Assembly (NCBI RefSeq): GCF_001638985.1
Contig: NW_017265150.1
Coordinates: forward strand, 372,001 to 436,000
Origin: Phycomyces blakesleeanus NRRL 1555(-)
Taxonomy: Eukaryota; Mucoromycota; Mucoromycetes; Mucorales; Phycomycetaceae
Length of the DNA stretch: 64,000 bases
Reading direction: 5' to 3'
This document shows positions 25,501 to 34,990 of this stretch, piece after piece. The notes under the pieces are model-generated. The model saw nothing but the letters and a program-made list of their open reading frames with translations, made no database searches and had not been told where the DNA came from. Both the position numbers and the translations under genes were made by a program. The number at the start of each line of letters is the position of its first letter. Within the stretch, counting starts at the first letter, position 1.

Positions 25501-26629
25501 ACTTTGCGTCCAATGGGTCCGTGAAATGACAAGATTTGATGAGAAAGAAACGCCGATGAGGATGAAAAAGGTTTTTAGTGATTTCGTCATGAAACTTTTA
25601 TCAGAATCGCCGGAAGACCAATCTCCACCCAAAGATGTTCAAGAATACTGGGTCAACAACATCTGGACCAGCATCGACAATCACACAGAATACAGTTCTA
25701 ATGGGACGTTTGACCCTCAACTTAAGGATCTCATGAAAAGTATGTTGGATAATCTTTATCAGGACAGGTTTGAGGCAGGATGGAATATATTGGTAAAGAA
25801 TGCGGAGCAAAGCCAACCAGAGACTCTCTTGGCTCTCTTCTCAGCCCTTTTATCAATACAACTAAGCCCGAAAACGACTCGTTTTATGGAAAGATGTTTG
25901 GAAAAGTACTTGCAAAACAGCAAAAACGAAAAAATCCCACAAGTGCGTTGGAATGGAGTAGCTTTTGTGGTTACAAACTCTAAGGTCGATACCACCTTGT
26001 TATTAAAATACTGCATGGATAAATCGTTTTTACTCACCATCCGTGCTTACTGTGAAGCGATGATTCAACAGAATCAAAATGCACAGGCTAAGCAAGTCGA
26101 GTTTGCTGAAGAAATTGCCGCCATTGTGTCTATTACTAAGATTCAGACGTCAGAGCCAAATGAGGCCAAGAAGATGACCTATCTAATCCAACAATTTTCA
26201 GAGATATTTTGTAAAAACAAGGCCGACACTCTAAAGAAAGCCCGACTTGTAGCCGGTCTAATCTCACTCTCAAGGACAACTGCACGGTGGGCCAACCCAG
26301 GTCTACCACTATCCAACGCTACACCTAATGGAATAAATGATCCTAAGCCACTCCCGGCTTGCTTAGCCTGGCAACATTTCTCACTGCTTCTCGATAGTTT
26401 TCTTGCTTTACGATTAGAAGAGGCCGGAATGGGAGCGTCTTCTCTCACACCGTCACGAGTATCATTGGAAGACCGAGTTAAACGACTAGAAAGTATTCGA
26501 GTAAAAAAGAATGTGGCCTTTGATGAAGCTCTATCCAGGGGCGTAAGTATAATTCGAGATAATTCTCAATGGGATGTGTGGAAGCTGGATGAAGTAGTGT
26601 CCCAATTTTCGGACATACTTTTTATATAA
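19571..26629 (+). CDS. giant intronless protein, 2352 aa, possibly EPG5-like (autophagy tethering)
   Basis: One uninterrupted ORF from ATG 19571 to the TAA ending at 26629. The N-terminus has coiled-coil-like helices (about residues 20-115, with HENARLNLTLHRLRSEINTL). Most of the rest is alpha-helical, Leu-rich and without clear domains, and a Ser/Asn-rich insert lies near 1135-1160. There are no membrane segments and no catalytic motif that I can see. Length, helical solenoid character and short patches such as LPWGFFEMSEAQLNRM followed by IVYLGFTFVILRSW recall metazoan EPG5 (about 2,580 aa), a Rab7 effector that helps autophagosomes fuse with lysosomes. That assignment is from memory of weakly conserved patches. 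Lack of introns over 7 kb is odd beside genes with one to eight introns. Confidence 0.5.
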   Translation: MLQENLLDCYIDNVRNPEMRDPKLERLLYNYNSSLDQVQEVKESISKTQRSEHNIAKRLWKTETIKQTLETKCGDQSAIKHEYNYQQAQYQTHENARLNLTLHRLRSEINTLLYRRFYEATLIRLEIQTLLDQILWELPSRAIIKHTLPNEWEDQETRKHDGITLIRLLNTLFSTAPLWSSVLKEPTEEQEVDLFEKCVRTWILQVGAVLLDLSLPSERRCLLLHLLQTKSASWAIPLLQYSFHPTAKLPVADMEEYVVAIRMVFDHRLYESKDDTRICPLPVWTEDDFLVALDQFGVAQTFCATIQEAFRQPFSKESIDALFNFADELLEALNVGMKAMSSKGYRDLAKHLGQTTCHMAQRLIENIGDENIRKESQNRIDNFVSNVVLGYLEVEEKTMYNFLPILPFHGVSIDSLWIITLRLLKIDEYKKPDNFGEQLTLPDMTQFLRFLEANQTQGIFMLGCLSNITTCILPAKGSIDSFRNSLSGCLITIVAHTLFIIAFVDTNLCDIYYKDVRDNFDPVCTCHPFVISLLLRWTYDNFSKMEGMALYLFHSLPLNKWIPQTDDLVLLHRLLCQGPSASTQVSFGRYVIEHLNFGTISGSEDLTISKSQPWHNRTMPFLPYEIHEEIAFLLLDACQKYQPLPESDKSSDVLGIVATAMSTYMVTPDQLWTAATSTIIATEFIQWAWKMALKLKLYDCPITTRASDIEKAITPAFLKDALHHHHDAIGMHHALLTYISFLLSSTSRHFLRFETSNGWLKLLLILRRGKPEAVLQVMSDIIPAFVYMHGDDFFNDESLSEFLRQMMEFKADPMLTKAALLRVPKRYHQSTFWNKQEITGIGLVIGSHAWQGHFIDSVGDLMDENGGGFSYLDLMLHSWLKTIFARKEWMWSDQYVVAIDCIAKIAFSLGRYSLVRSMLSSEHMRLEQNRSQQLLSSPKLAALGGQHRNPLRFIKNIMPDTAYTSLLAGEWTMMSLTANNLMRAPGVEAKSFWFAYEVLVMETIHDQEQRYALANAALDLIKQRKTEPLVEPEISALFKTINAQSKKPSDYLSIYRWAQHILVLPHNHPLLPLYLQIFFCLYYSSITVGDKTLLYGTYFFSKKQELLHKVRDRTAYLQTYHGQQQPSGEKGELYINSNSNSNGSISSCCSSNQTSGNNHEALRQIYYSMWLWLGNTDLLRPDFDLSTLPTNYSINRLKQCRQPSTPDAWELHQPWNSKTSLWFDLINKKQLQDAFIQFPWEGSEKFCKRPPGSIETQATVADEGSVYSSYEVFRAIPKVIPTTIQPPPIAQFNEPIITLAAEQLIDMTPKDLLGSSFEKFQHHAALFQERIKNQEDLDEAYVEQLGLLYTNTPITETLTIPCVQMPQGICKKPAQLTLSATFVETNTEVRQQIEQNRKEAKELIFDSIDTSVCHEALVGLKNIESITTYYTEVFTKKETQEDTRCLHLSWSCLIYAIESFENGTEIYPPFRLFLRQMARSLADLLNSQSSSAERLLQLMAEKEGRVVILYPAFRPNVDSKNIVSMHKRISSTDNFGARSQLYLLSAFDMAAWGATEFATKNNRDTFYENSFVSLKKWMEPQTDQIDVPTIASIRIQQYKLSLALMAAMLEKQPQDMEHVTLLGHALDLLSETDDTKEADGFSGAMIDSLTESLGGRSRKVLDILNTNPDEMRFRLTMLSTLEEVTSLVDYLGSYLSNIASKKGETGDLFGVFGYASPALCRLMVNVLCDERIMDKSTNIVVPVPSFWTRTTECFHGWWQSSDSCAMSCGESNHAYSKREYLPFFAEAYGHLIKRMLILVSPAYKANLLGVLFDYYHENIITHHSDLWLDRFHSALSKLPWGFFEMSEAQLNRMRDTWSLLEPDDPTKRIVYLGFTFVILRSWLKKYTQKKETVSISRSWLKSYFQVFFIFLQDSINIWPVEKERSEALQILYKLMIEKDNIDTIIPEDIEETLLMPTERLKLCLGKWADDKDTSTTPLCVQWVREMTRFDEKETPMRMKKVFSDFVMKLLSESPEDQSPPKDVQEYWVNNIWTSIDNHTEYSSNGTFDPQLKDLMKSMLDNLYQDRFEAGWNILVKNAEQSQPETLLALFSALLSIQLSPKTTRFMERCLEKYLQNSKNEKIPQVRWNGVAFVVTNSKVDTTLLLKYCMDKSFLLTIRAYCEAMIQQNQNAQAKQVEFAEEIAAIVSITKIQTSEPNEAKKMTYLIQQFSEIFCKNKADTLKKARLVAGLISLSRTTARWANPGLPLSNATPNGINDPKPLPACLAWQHFSLLLDSFLALRLEEAGMGASSLTPSRVSLEDRVKRLESIRVKKNVAFDEALSRGVSIIRDNSQWDVWKLDEVVSQFSDILFI

Positions 26630-27450
26630 TTTATTAGCACTGTATTACTATTTCTTTTATTTTATTTTTTGCTTTAATAAATTTTTAAAGAGACGTATAA
26701 AATTTGAAAAGAAGGTACCTTGTTTCATGTAGAGAACAGTACCTTGAAGGCTGATTTTGAAAAAAAAATTACTAGAGTATTTGGCATGTATGGCAACATG
26801 ATTTGTGTACCATGTAATGAGTGAATTATGTATTATAATAAATGAAAGTACAATAAATTTTCAATTGTATATTTACATTTATATCCTTTGTGCGAGACCT
26901 TTATTAAAAATAAACAGCCAAATTAAAAGAGGCGTGCTTTTTTTTATTTTACTTTATTCTGCACCTCGTTTTTTTTACAAGGCTTCTTAAAAAATCAAGT
27001 TTTGCCATTTCTTCTCATTTAATTGTTTATAGGGCATTTAATTTTAAGAGGATAACTTTTGGTAATATTAAAGTATTAGCATACGTCTTTAATATTATAT
27101 ATATATATATAATATTAGGTTTATAAGTTTAATTAAATCATTCACATACAGCATGTATAGTACATAATACTTTTTATGCCCATTGTGTATGCCATGGAAG
27201 AATTGGTTATTTCTTCAAAAAAAAAAAGGAATAACTAGTTAGTGCTTCTTGAAATACCATGTACAGATAGTTACTTTCTTATAGAGTTTCAAAGTAAAAC
27301 TAAACTAAAATCTTTGTCACTGATAAAAACAAATTCTAGTGATTTTCTTTTTATATTCATCTAAATATTATATAGTGACAAAATATGACAAGATATTTGG
27401 CTTGAGTAAGAGCATTTTATACTGTTATTCGTAATATAGTCATACTGGTC
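26630..27450. other. intergenic, no gene seen
   Basis: AT-rich 3' flank; a perfect palindrome [32 protein letters not shown] tract lies around 27089-27117. No coding signal. Confidence 0.4.
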
Positions 27451-27463
27451 TACTTGTATTGCG

Positions 27464-28592
27464 TTAAGAAAGAATGTGGTGGTGTTGTTCCTCAATATGG
27501 GAAAGATCTTCTGTTACATAAGATAACCCCCAATGTTTTGATTCATGTTTGTGATAAGTGAACGAATCATCTTTGACCACTGAACACTTGAATAATACTG
27601 TCGTTGTCCAGAATAGCATGCCTGCTGTAAACCTTCGCGGTCTGTCCAATATCAACAATGAGCTCGACAATATTTTTGTTGGCTCAGAAGAAATTGTGTA
27701 GATTATCAACATTAGCCGTCAGGACACGGTAATAAATCGCCACAAGCATGTCTTTGTGTGCCGACTTTCTTCTTTTCTGTATCATGGTTTGCGTGTTACC
27801 ACTATAATGATCGAGATTCATCATATCTGTGTGTTCATAATCACGCGAAGTTATCGGATCAAAAGCCGGCGTACCAATCGATTCAAGCATATCCTCGCAT
27901 AAGAGTTTTGTCTTGAGCTCGTAAGTCTGATCTTTTTGTGTTTTTTCCTTTATATACAATGCTTCTAGCTTTGGATTTTTGCCTGCGTATCCAATCATGT
28001 AAGTTTTTAAGTGGGTCGCTTTAAATATAACACGAAATTGATAGATGTAGCTGATATCGACCCAAGTAAAAGCATGATACTTAAACTTGACTATGTTATA
28101 AATGCAATCGCGTTTCCGAATATTTTTGTTTGTCTGTCTGCGCTTTACAGGATCCTAAAACACATCTTTACTCATCCATTTAGTAAAATCTTCCTGTTTC
28201 AAAGCGTTGTTTTTGTATGTATTGTTGGACAAAATTGTATTCTTTTTCGGATAAAAGCGTGGTATATATCATGTCGAATATCAATTGTTTGGGCATGCTT
28301 TGCTTTATTAAATGCAAAATGGCTGTATGGGATGTACAAATATGTGGACTGTGCGATTCGCTGCTGATACTGAAGAATGATCTTCATTTTCTATAGCACT
28401 GTTGATTACCATGGAAAAATGTTGAATTTTGGTTATTAAGCCAGTTGGCAATCGCTGAAACAGCCATAACTTCTTATTAATCTTTGCTGCTGATATGCTG
28501 GAGACAGCTAAGCCTAGAGGGGAGAGAGCCGATATTTTCATATGAAAGACGACATTATATGGTGGGAGATAACTTTTGATTTTTTCGACCAT
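27464..28592 (-). pseudogene. decayed coding remnant, family unknown
   Basis: On the minus strand the open stretch 27998-27684 reads like real protein (YAGKNPKLEALYIKEKTQ, SRDYEHTDMMNLDHYS, KRRKSAHKDMLVAIYYRV). It then hits an in-frame TGA, yet stays protein-like beyond it in the same frame (NKNIVELIVDIGQTARVYS, AILDNDSIIQVFSGQ) before several more stops. Upstream fragments to 28592 (YLPPYNVVFHMKISALSPL) may belong to the same decayed gene. Several stops and frame changes indicate a dead copy, perhaps of a dispersed repeat-family gene. No family recognised. Confidence 0.35.
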
Positions 28593-30249
28593 TTGATAAC
28601 TTGCTGTCAGGGATCAAATAATTATAGCTGGTCCCTAAGGATTCATACTTGTCATAATAAGGCTCCTTTAGTACAAGGTAGTATACTAGCTTTGGCTAAG
28701 TGTAGAACTCAGTATTGCAACTGAAACTATCTTCTTGGAATCTGAACACGGCGTCATGTTCATCATTTCAGAGCACGTCGTTTTACTCTGGAGAATTGGA
28801 GAAAAAATGTCGGGCTCTGGACAAATAGGCACAACTGATCAGTATGGCAATATAGAAACGTTGTACTCTTAGGGTTGCTGGTTTGAGTATTTGTAACTTC
28901 TTAAGAAGGATGTTGATCCTCATAGGTACAAGAAAGCCATTGCAACATTGTATAAAGGTACTCTCTAAAGCTATTGGTTAAAATAAAGTTTAAATCTATA
29001 AAAATCCACGCTTCTTATTTGCTTAAACAGGTAACACTAATGGCTAAATACTAAAAAAAAAGAGGCATCTATTGGCTTATAAATAACGTTGCCAGGCGAG
29101 CAACTTATCGACGATTGTTGCCAAGCCGGTGCTTTAAAATCTGCCGTTTCTTAGAGTGTAACGGCTAAAGAAATTGGGAATCCCTCAGCAACCAATCAAT
29201 TTCGAGATAAAAATCCTTTTCATCTGACAAGAAAAAGAATATGGCCAGTTACTAAATTCAATACACAATTGCATGTCGATGTTACCGAAACAACCTTTGA
29301 AAATTTCAGTAGATATTTTTTAGCTGCTTGTGCCAAGATGAATACATTGATATGATATGACTATTTAATGATAATAAACTAATACTTTATTACTGATATT
29401 TGAGTTTGCATATTTTGACAGCCATAAGAAATAATGATACATAAAACCTAAATTATATGTATATATATCTATATTTTATAAACTAAAAATAAAATAAAAT
29501 AAAATATCCTTCCATTGTGTAGTCTGAGGTTCCAATTCTGATATTTAATGTAGTAATATCCAGAATTCACAATTAATGTTATAATATTATATAATGTAAT
29601 ATAATACAATACAATATCCAGATAACACATCTATAGCTGATGCAGTGCTGACTGGATCTTACAGACAAGAAAGTAAGAGATGCTGATTGTATAAAGTACT
29701 AAATAAGGTAATAACGATGCACATTTCTATCAGAATGAGTTTGTATGCGAAAACAAGTTACAATTTGATCTCCTCCTAATAGTGCACTGATACCCTCGAA
29801 AAAAAAACAAACAATCCCAAAAACCCTTACTAAATATGTCGCATAAGCTATCTTTAACAAACTATCAATTCAGTTCATAATAAACTTTGAAGCTTAAAAA
29901 TAATGAAAAAGGTATTAATAAATGTATGAAGACCTGTATTGCCGCGGATACAACTGAATATACCTCTTCCGTTTGCCAATTAACGCGGAAGATTCGGGCG
30001 CCATAGACGTATTCAGCCAGCAAAGACTGATACTTAAAAGAGGTTAATGGTACACGAGCGGGATGCTTAGACGAGTCCGGCTCTTATTTTTCGTCCCTTT
30101 TTTTTGGTATGTTCTACACCGCCGTGACAAGAATAAACAGCGCCTGAACTGATTATATAAAAAGCATACATTCAACTTCTTGGGATCTCTTCACCCTCTT
30201 CAGCAACCTACCCACTCCTTACTATCTTTCTTCAGAGAAATTTCCCAAA
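28593..30249. other. intergenic with weak decayed coding traces and the next promoter
   Basis: Around 28740-28830 and 29090-29330 (+ strand) short protein-like stretches appear between stops (HGVMFIISEHVVLLW; EQLIDDCCQAGALKSAVS then TAKEIGNPSATNQFRDKN). The second loosely recalls a transposase helix-turn-helix, but this is a weak resemblance. The rest is AT-rich, with a TATA box at 30154-30163. Confidence 0.25.
30154..30163 (+). promoter_or_regulatory. TATA box of the Kre9-like gene
   Basis: TATATAAAAA, 96 bp before the ATG at 30250, at usual fungal spacing, followed by CT-rich leader. Confidence 0.55.
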
Positions 30250-31353
30250 ATGAAGGCCGTCTTTGTCTCCCTCTTCACAATCCTTGCCGCCTCTTTGGCC
30301 TCTGCACAGTCCTCCCTCCTCCCCTACTACATCACCGCTCCTTTGCCCGGTGTTTCCTATACCGCCGGAGAAACGTATGTAGACCATTGTTTATTTATTT
30401 TGTTAAAAAAAGTTTCAATTATTAATTTTATCATTGTTCATTTTATTTCTTTAGTGCAAAGATTAGTAAGTGCTAAAAAACGAAATGCACCTATTCAGTA
30501 CTTAGACTACAAACTTTACCCTGGTGATCGAATACTAAACTTTACATTTTTTTTAATTATCTTCCTATCAGCCTGGGCTAACGGTGCTAGCGAGCAGGTC
30601 ACCATTGATGTAATTGGTGGTACTATTGCCACTGCCATGCAGCCCACCGGCAAGACCTTTACTGCTGATGGTGCCTCTGGTACTGCTGAATGGGTTGTAA
30701 GTATTGTTTTTTTTTCTTAGCATATATCAAAATTACTCTCGTGTCTGTAACCCATTATCGGGTATCGTGTGTAACCATATACTCACACGTTTTTTTACTC
30801 TATCTTGGTGTCTCCGTCCTTCAGGTCCCCGCTGACCTCGTCTCCAATGCTATCCAGTACGCATTCCAGATCCATTACACTGCCAACGGTGTTTCGTAAG
30901 TTTATATTCTTGAAAGAAAGAACAAAAAAAAAAGCATTTGCTCCTGCATTATTATGGTCATTAATATTTTATTATTATTATTTTATATCTAGTGAGTCCG
31001 TCTTCTCTGCTTCTTTCTACGTCAACCCCGGTGCCTCTGTTGCTGCCTCCTCTTCCACCCCCACTGCTGCTTCGGCTGCTGCTGTTGCTTCTGGAAGTGC
31101 CGTTGCCAGTGCCGTTGCCAGTGCCTCCGTCCCCGTCTCCCACGCTGCTTCCCACAGTGCTTCCGGTAGCGCCTCTGGCAGCGCCTCTCACAGCGCTGCT
31201 TCTGGCACAATTGCTATTGCTTCCCGCTCTGCTGCTGCCGCCTCTTCCTTGGCTGCCTCCCACGTTGCCTCCCCTGATAGCGCTGCCGGTACCCTCAAGT
31301 TGACTGCTTTTGCTATAGCTGTCCCTGCTCTTGTTGCCGTTGCCTTTTTCTAA
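30250..31353 (+). CDS. Kre9/Knh1-like Ser/Ala-rich GPI-anchored cell-wall protein
   Basis: Five exons: 30250-30374, 30455-30465, 30572-30696, 30825-30895, 30993-31353; 230 aa. A signal peptide (MKAVFVSLFTILAASLASA) is followed by the Kre9/Knh1 N-terminal fold found in Ser-Thr-rich GPI proteins: ITAPLPGVSYTAGET, then KITWANG, TIDVIGG, and VVPADLVSNAIQYAFQI to SASFYV. The second half is a low-complexity Ala/Ser/Val/His stretch, likely O-glycosylated. It ends in a hydrophobic tail (LKLTAFAIAVPALVAVAFF) typical of a GPI signal. Exon 2 is only 11 nt, and it completes the conserved K-I-T-W strand and keeps the frame. The protein should sit at the plasma membrane or wall. The antisense open frame over the repeat region is a shadow. 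Confidence 0.87.
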
Positions 31354-31462
31354 AGGGTCAATAATCATTCATTGAATGCTTTATTTGGGTGTCATGAATT
31401 ATATCTCATTTAATTATTATTTAAAACATTATTTTTACATTATATTCTGATTTGGTGTTTCC

Positions 31463-31498
<36 letters not shown>

Positions 31499-31776
31499 AA
31501 GGATCTTCTAATATTAAAGAAGATAAGAATTTGACACTATTTTCTTTTCATTCCACTTCTTTAGAAAGAGAAAAGTAAAGAAGTTCCAATAAACAGTCAT
31601 AATTAATAGTAATAGTAATAAACTTCTGCTCTTTCTCTCTTCTTTATCGATGATTACTCAGGCATAAATTACATGTCAAACAAACAAACAAGATATAAAA
31701 TAGGTGTATATATGTATATATAATAAATCAAAGGGAGAAGATTCCTTTCTTTTCTTGTTTTTGTTTGCCTTTTTCT
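31354..31776. other. convergent intergenic region
   Basis: Lies between two converging genes. A (TTA)n microsatellite at about 31466-31495, then AT-rich sequence. Nothing else seen. Confidence 0.45.
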
Positions 31777-32689
31777 TTACAGCAAGCCGTCATTTCTAAA
31801 TAACATCATGTATTGATATCCAGTATGTGCAGTAGTAAACTCATGATTACTCAGTCCGACACTCTCGTAATCATACTCATATTCACAAGATAATTGAGCT
31901 GTAGGAGGTACAATATTTTCGACAAATTCACGGAGTAAATCGCTGGCTACGTTTGGAGCAGAGCATGGATGATAATCAATCTATGATTGACAGGAGTGTA
32001 AGATATATTACTATGAAATTATTATAACAGGGTCTATTTCCTCTTACCTCTAGTAAAAGTCCCTTGTAGGCTGAGCCTAGTAGGATGTTTGCAACTCTGA
32101 GGGTGAAATCACCGATTTCATAACTGGTGCCCTTTATACGCACACGCACACATAATATTTGCAGGCATAGGTTTGTACGTGTATGGATATGGGTATACAT
32201 AGATTAAATAAGCTTCTACTTCCATTACACTCCTCCACGAACAAGATGAGAGTGGCTTTACCTCAACAACCACACTTTGACGCAATTGCCACAGATTCTT
32301 CAATCGTGAAAGAATAATCTCCATTTCCTTTTCAGCTTCTACAACCACGCTTCCATCGACCATGCAGTAAACCTGGCCAGGCTGTTGTGCTAAAGCCACT
32401 TGATAAAGAAATCGGCTGTCTTTTACTACTGCCTGTCGCATAATCTGATTTACATCGCGATGTACTTTGACAGATAGCGACCAAGGACCTGTGTTTTTGC
32501 CCTGAAGGGATTTGGTAACATGTTCAGCAATAGATGCGAAATCACGCATGCCGGTTGCATTCTTCCATCGTACAAGACTTTATGACATTTATTAACGTTC
32601 TGAATTGTGTTGTAAAAAGCAGTAATGAGGATAATAATAAAAAAGAAGGGGACAAGAGGGGGAAGTCCAACTCACCAAGTAACACCCAT
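31777..32689 (-). CDS. MED20: Mediator of RNA polymerase II transcription subunit 20 (Med20)
   Basis: Four exons on the minus strand: 32689-32676, 32577-32262, 32131-32048, 31980-31777; 205 aa. Med20 is a head-module subunit of Mediator, where it pairs with Med18. The N-terminal MGVT, encoded in a 14-nt first coding exon, is the family signature. Other matches are the early GPWSLSVKVHRD, YCMVDGSVVVEAEKEMEIIL, and SYEIGDFTLRVANILLG with SAYKGLLLEIDYHPC. The C-terminus follows as NVASDLLREFVENIVPP. All introns are GT-AG (donors GTGAGT, GTAAAG, GTAAGA) and the joins keep the frame. Length is close to the roughly 210 aa of animal Med20. Confidence 0.92.
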
Positions 32690-34089
32690 GGTCCGGACAA
32701 GTATCTTTGAAGTAGAGAGCAAGTAATGGCAGCAAAACGTGGCTTAGTGACTTGCATAAATTGACACTTCAAAGTCTACTGACGGGCTTTTCTTTTTTCT
32801 TTTTTTTCTCTCTCTTTCTCTCTCTACGCTTTAGTTACTGATGTTGTTGTTATAGTAGTAGAAGCTCAACAATTGATCAAGAGAGATTTATGACCTTATT
32901 ATTACTGTTAGTATCAAGTATTTTGGAAATATTAATGTTAATAAGTGAGGATCTGGTTGAAGAAAACAATTGTTCAAAAAATGCTTTACTCATTTTACTT
33001 GACCAAGCTCTTTTTTTTTAAAAAAAAAAAAAAAAAGAAAAAAGAACTTTGAAAAGGCTTTCTGAAATGTATAAATGTATGCATATATTTTCAGTTAAAT
33101 AAATTACGTGCCAAATAAAATTATATGCTTGTATGAATGTATGTATGTATGTATATCTCTGAACGTGTATGTGTGTAATGTAATGTAATGTATATAAATA
33201 TATTATCCAGTAAAAAATAAACCAGACGGGTTAGCACGATACATTTTTTTTAAAAGAAAAGAAAAAGACGTGTGAATCATACCATTTGAAAACACACTGG
33301 TACACAATGTCAAAGCAATCCAGGCGCCAAGTTCTTTTTAATCCGTGGGATTTTTAATTGATACGCATTGAAATGATTAACAAGAACAGGTTTGTTTAGT
33401 ATCAGCTCAGACTATCGCAAGATCCTCCAAGGAGATATTTTATTGTTTTATTTGTTCTTTGTTAGTGTCTTTGCCTTCATTATATCTATACATCTTTTAG
33501 TTTCAAGATGGGCAACCCGGTCCATATTGACTGGGAATAAAACCATGAGAAAAAAAAATAAAGCAAAAAGAAATTGGTTTATTTTCCTTTTGGTTATCGT
33601 AATGGGAAGCAGCTGACTGAAAAAAAATTATGAGACAGAAGTGGATAAAAAACAAATCTAGATTTCTTCATGCAGTCTGGCACTTGTAAGCTGCAAATGT
33701 AACATAGGCGTGAGACATGATGACTTTGGCGACAGGTCAAATACATGCTCTTGGAACTATTTTTGTGAGAAAGATTGGAATGTTGTAACCTGAATTCTAA
33801 GTTTAGGTCCCCTCCCCTTCTCACATATAACTATTATGGTTGGCCGCATGAATTTCGGGACTCTTTTTTTTTGTTCTGTTTTTGACATGAGTGTGGGCGC
33901 ATTTTTTATTTTGTGGTGTGATGGTTCAAAAACTCCCAAGAGCCATCATAGATCATTTTTCTCATAGACCAAAAAAATGAATATAAAAGGCACCGTGTCA
34001 AACTGGATTGAATCGTTGTTTATTCGACTTTTATTATTATTATTATTTCTTTCTTACTATCATTATTATTATCATTTGATTGATTCATC
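32690..34089. other. divergent intergenic region
   Basis: Holds a T/A switch tract around 33011-33036, GTAT microsatellites near 33135-33160 and a TATA box at 33982-33988 for the + strand gene. The 74-codon open frame near 33392-33616 lacks an ATG at its start and is not supported. Confidence 0.4.
33982..33988 (+). promoter_or_regulatory. TATA box
   Basis: TATAAAA, 102 bp before the ATG at 34090. Confidence 0.5.
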
Positions 34090-34500
34090 ATGGACTCTCA
34101 ATTCGAGAAAGAGGAAGACACCACAAATCAGTTTGACTCTGATACTGTGACAATCAACAAGTTCATCTTCTGTACACGCCATGGCAAAGAAGTCTGTGAC
34201 AAGTGTCCTACAGACAACCGGAATTGCAACAATGAAACTATCGGCGATGTACTTGAAAGGCTTACCAAAGAAGAACGCGAAACCAAATGGAAAGGCGATG
34301 ACCGCGATCCATTTGTTATCTCCCACAAATGGGTTCGCTACAACGGAAAGCCTGCCTGCACTGCCCACAGAGAGGTTGGCTGCAACGAGTGCTTTAACTG
34401 GGGAGAGCAGATCTATAAGGGTATTCATGGTGGCCGAAAGCCGAGAGTGTCTCGCTTGGCCAACAAAAAGAATCGAGAAAACAAAGATGTACTTAGTTGA
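34090..34500 (+). CDS. small Cys/His protein with duplicated C-x2-H-x4-C-x2-C motif
   Basis: Single exon, 136 aa. Two copies of one motif are visible: C28-x2-H31-x4-C36-x2-C39 (FCTRHGKEVCDKC) and C90-x2-H93-x4-C98-x2-C101 (ACTAHREVGCNEC). They are separated by about 50 charged residues (ERLTKEERETKWKGDD). Each set could bind one zinc ion, or the two halves could form one cross-braced site. The N-terminus is acidic, the C-terminus is basic (GGRKPRVSRLANKKNR), and there is no signal peptide, so a nuclear or cytosolic nucleic-acid- or protein-binding role is possible. I do not recognise the family with certainty. A TATA box and clean leader support expression. Confidence 0.72.
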   Translation: MDSQFEKEEDTTNQFDSDTVTINKFIFCTRHGKEVCDKCPTDNRNCNNETIGDVLERLTKEERETKWKGDDRDPFVISHKWVRYNGKPACTAHREVGCNECFNWGEQIYKGIHGGRKPRVSRLANKKNRENKDVLS

Positions 34501-34990
34501 TCTTGCTATCTTACTATATATCATTTGCTTCCAGTCTACACGAGTCAACCCTTTATTATAAAATCCTTTTTCTCTTTCTCATTATGTTTAAATTTGTCAA
34601 TAAAACCCCTCTCTATTTTGTCCATGAAGCTTGAAAGCATTCAATTGACTTTAAGTATATAGACAAATATACCATTAGACAAGGTTTCTCTTTGGGATGG
34701 GCGTGGGGACTTTGACAGACCTGGGCCCAAGAGATTGACTATTTTAGAATATCGGGTGGTCAAGTGAGATCACGCTATTCTATAAGCTTGATGTATTATT
34801 GAAATATTGGCTCTTTTATGTATAGATATATCATATATTATTATTATTGGTGTCGCTGTCTTTTTATTCTTCTTCTTTAGTCTATTTTACTATTAGCAGG
34901 AAATAATATACACCTCTCTCTCTCTTTGTGTGTGTGTATGTGTGGGATATTGTTGTTTATCAAATATTTTATATATGTATCTTATATTAT
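34501..34990. other. convergent intergenic region
   Basis: 3' flanks of two converging genes with AATAAA at about 34599, TTATTATT and GT repeats. Nothing else seen. Confidence 0.45.

Noticed and set aside
30961..31368. Antisense Gly/Ser/Arg-rich ORF
   Set aside because: Mirror image of the Ser/Ala-rich repeat region of the Kre9-like gene.
33392..33616. Hydrophobic 74-codon ORF
   Set aside because: Begins with a non-ATG codon, low complexity, no promoter or splice support.
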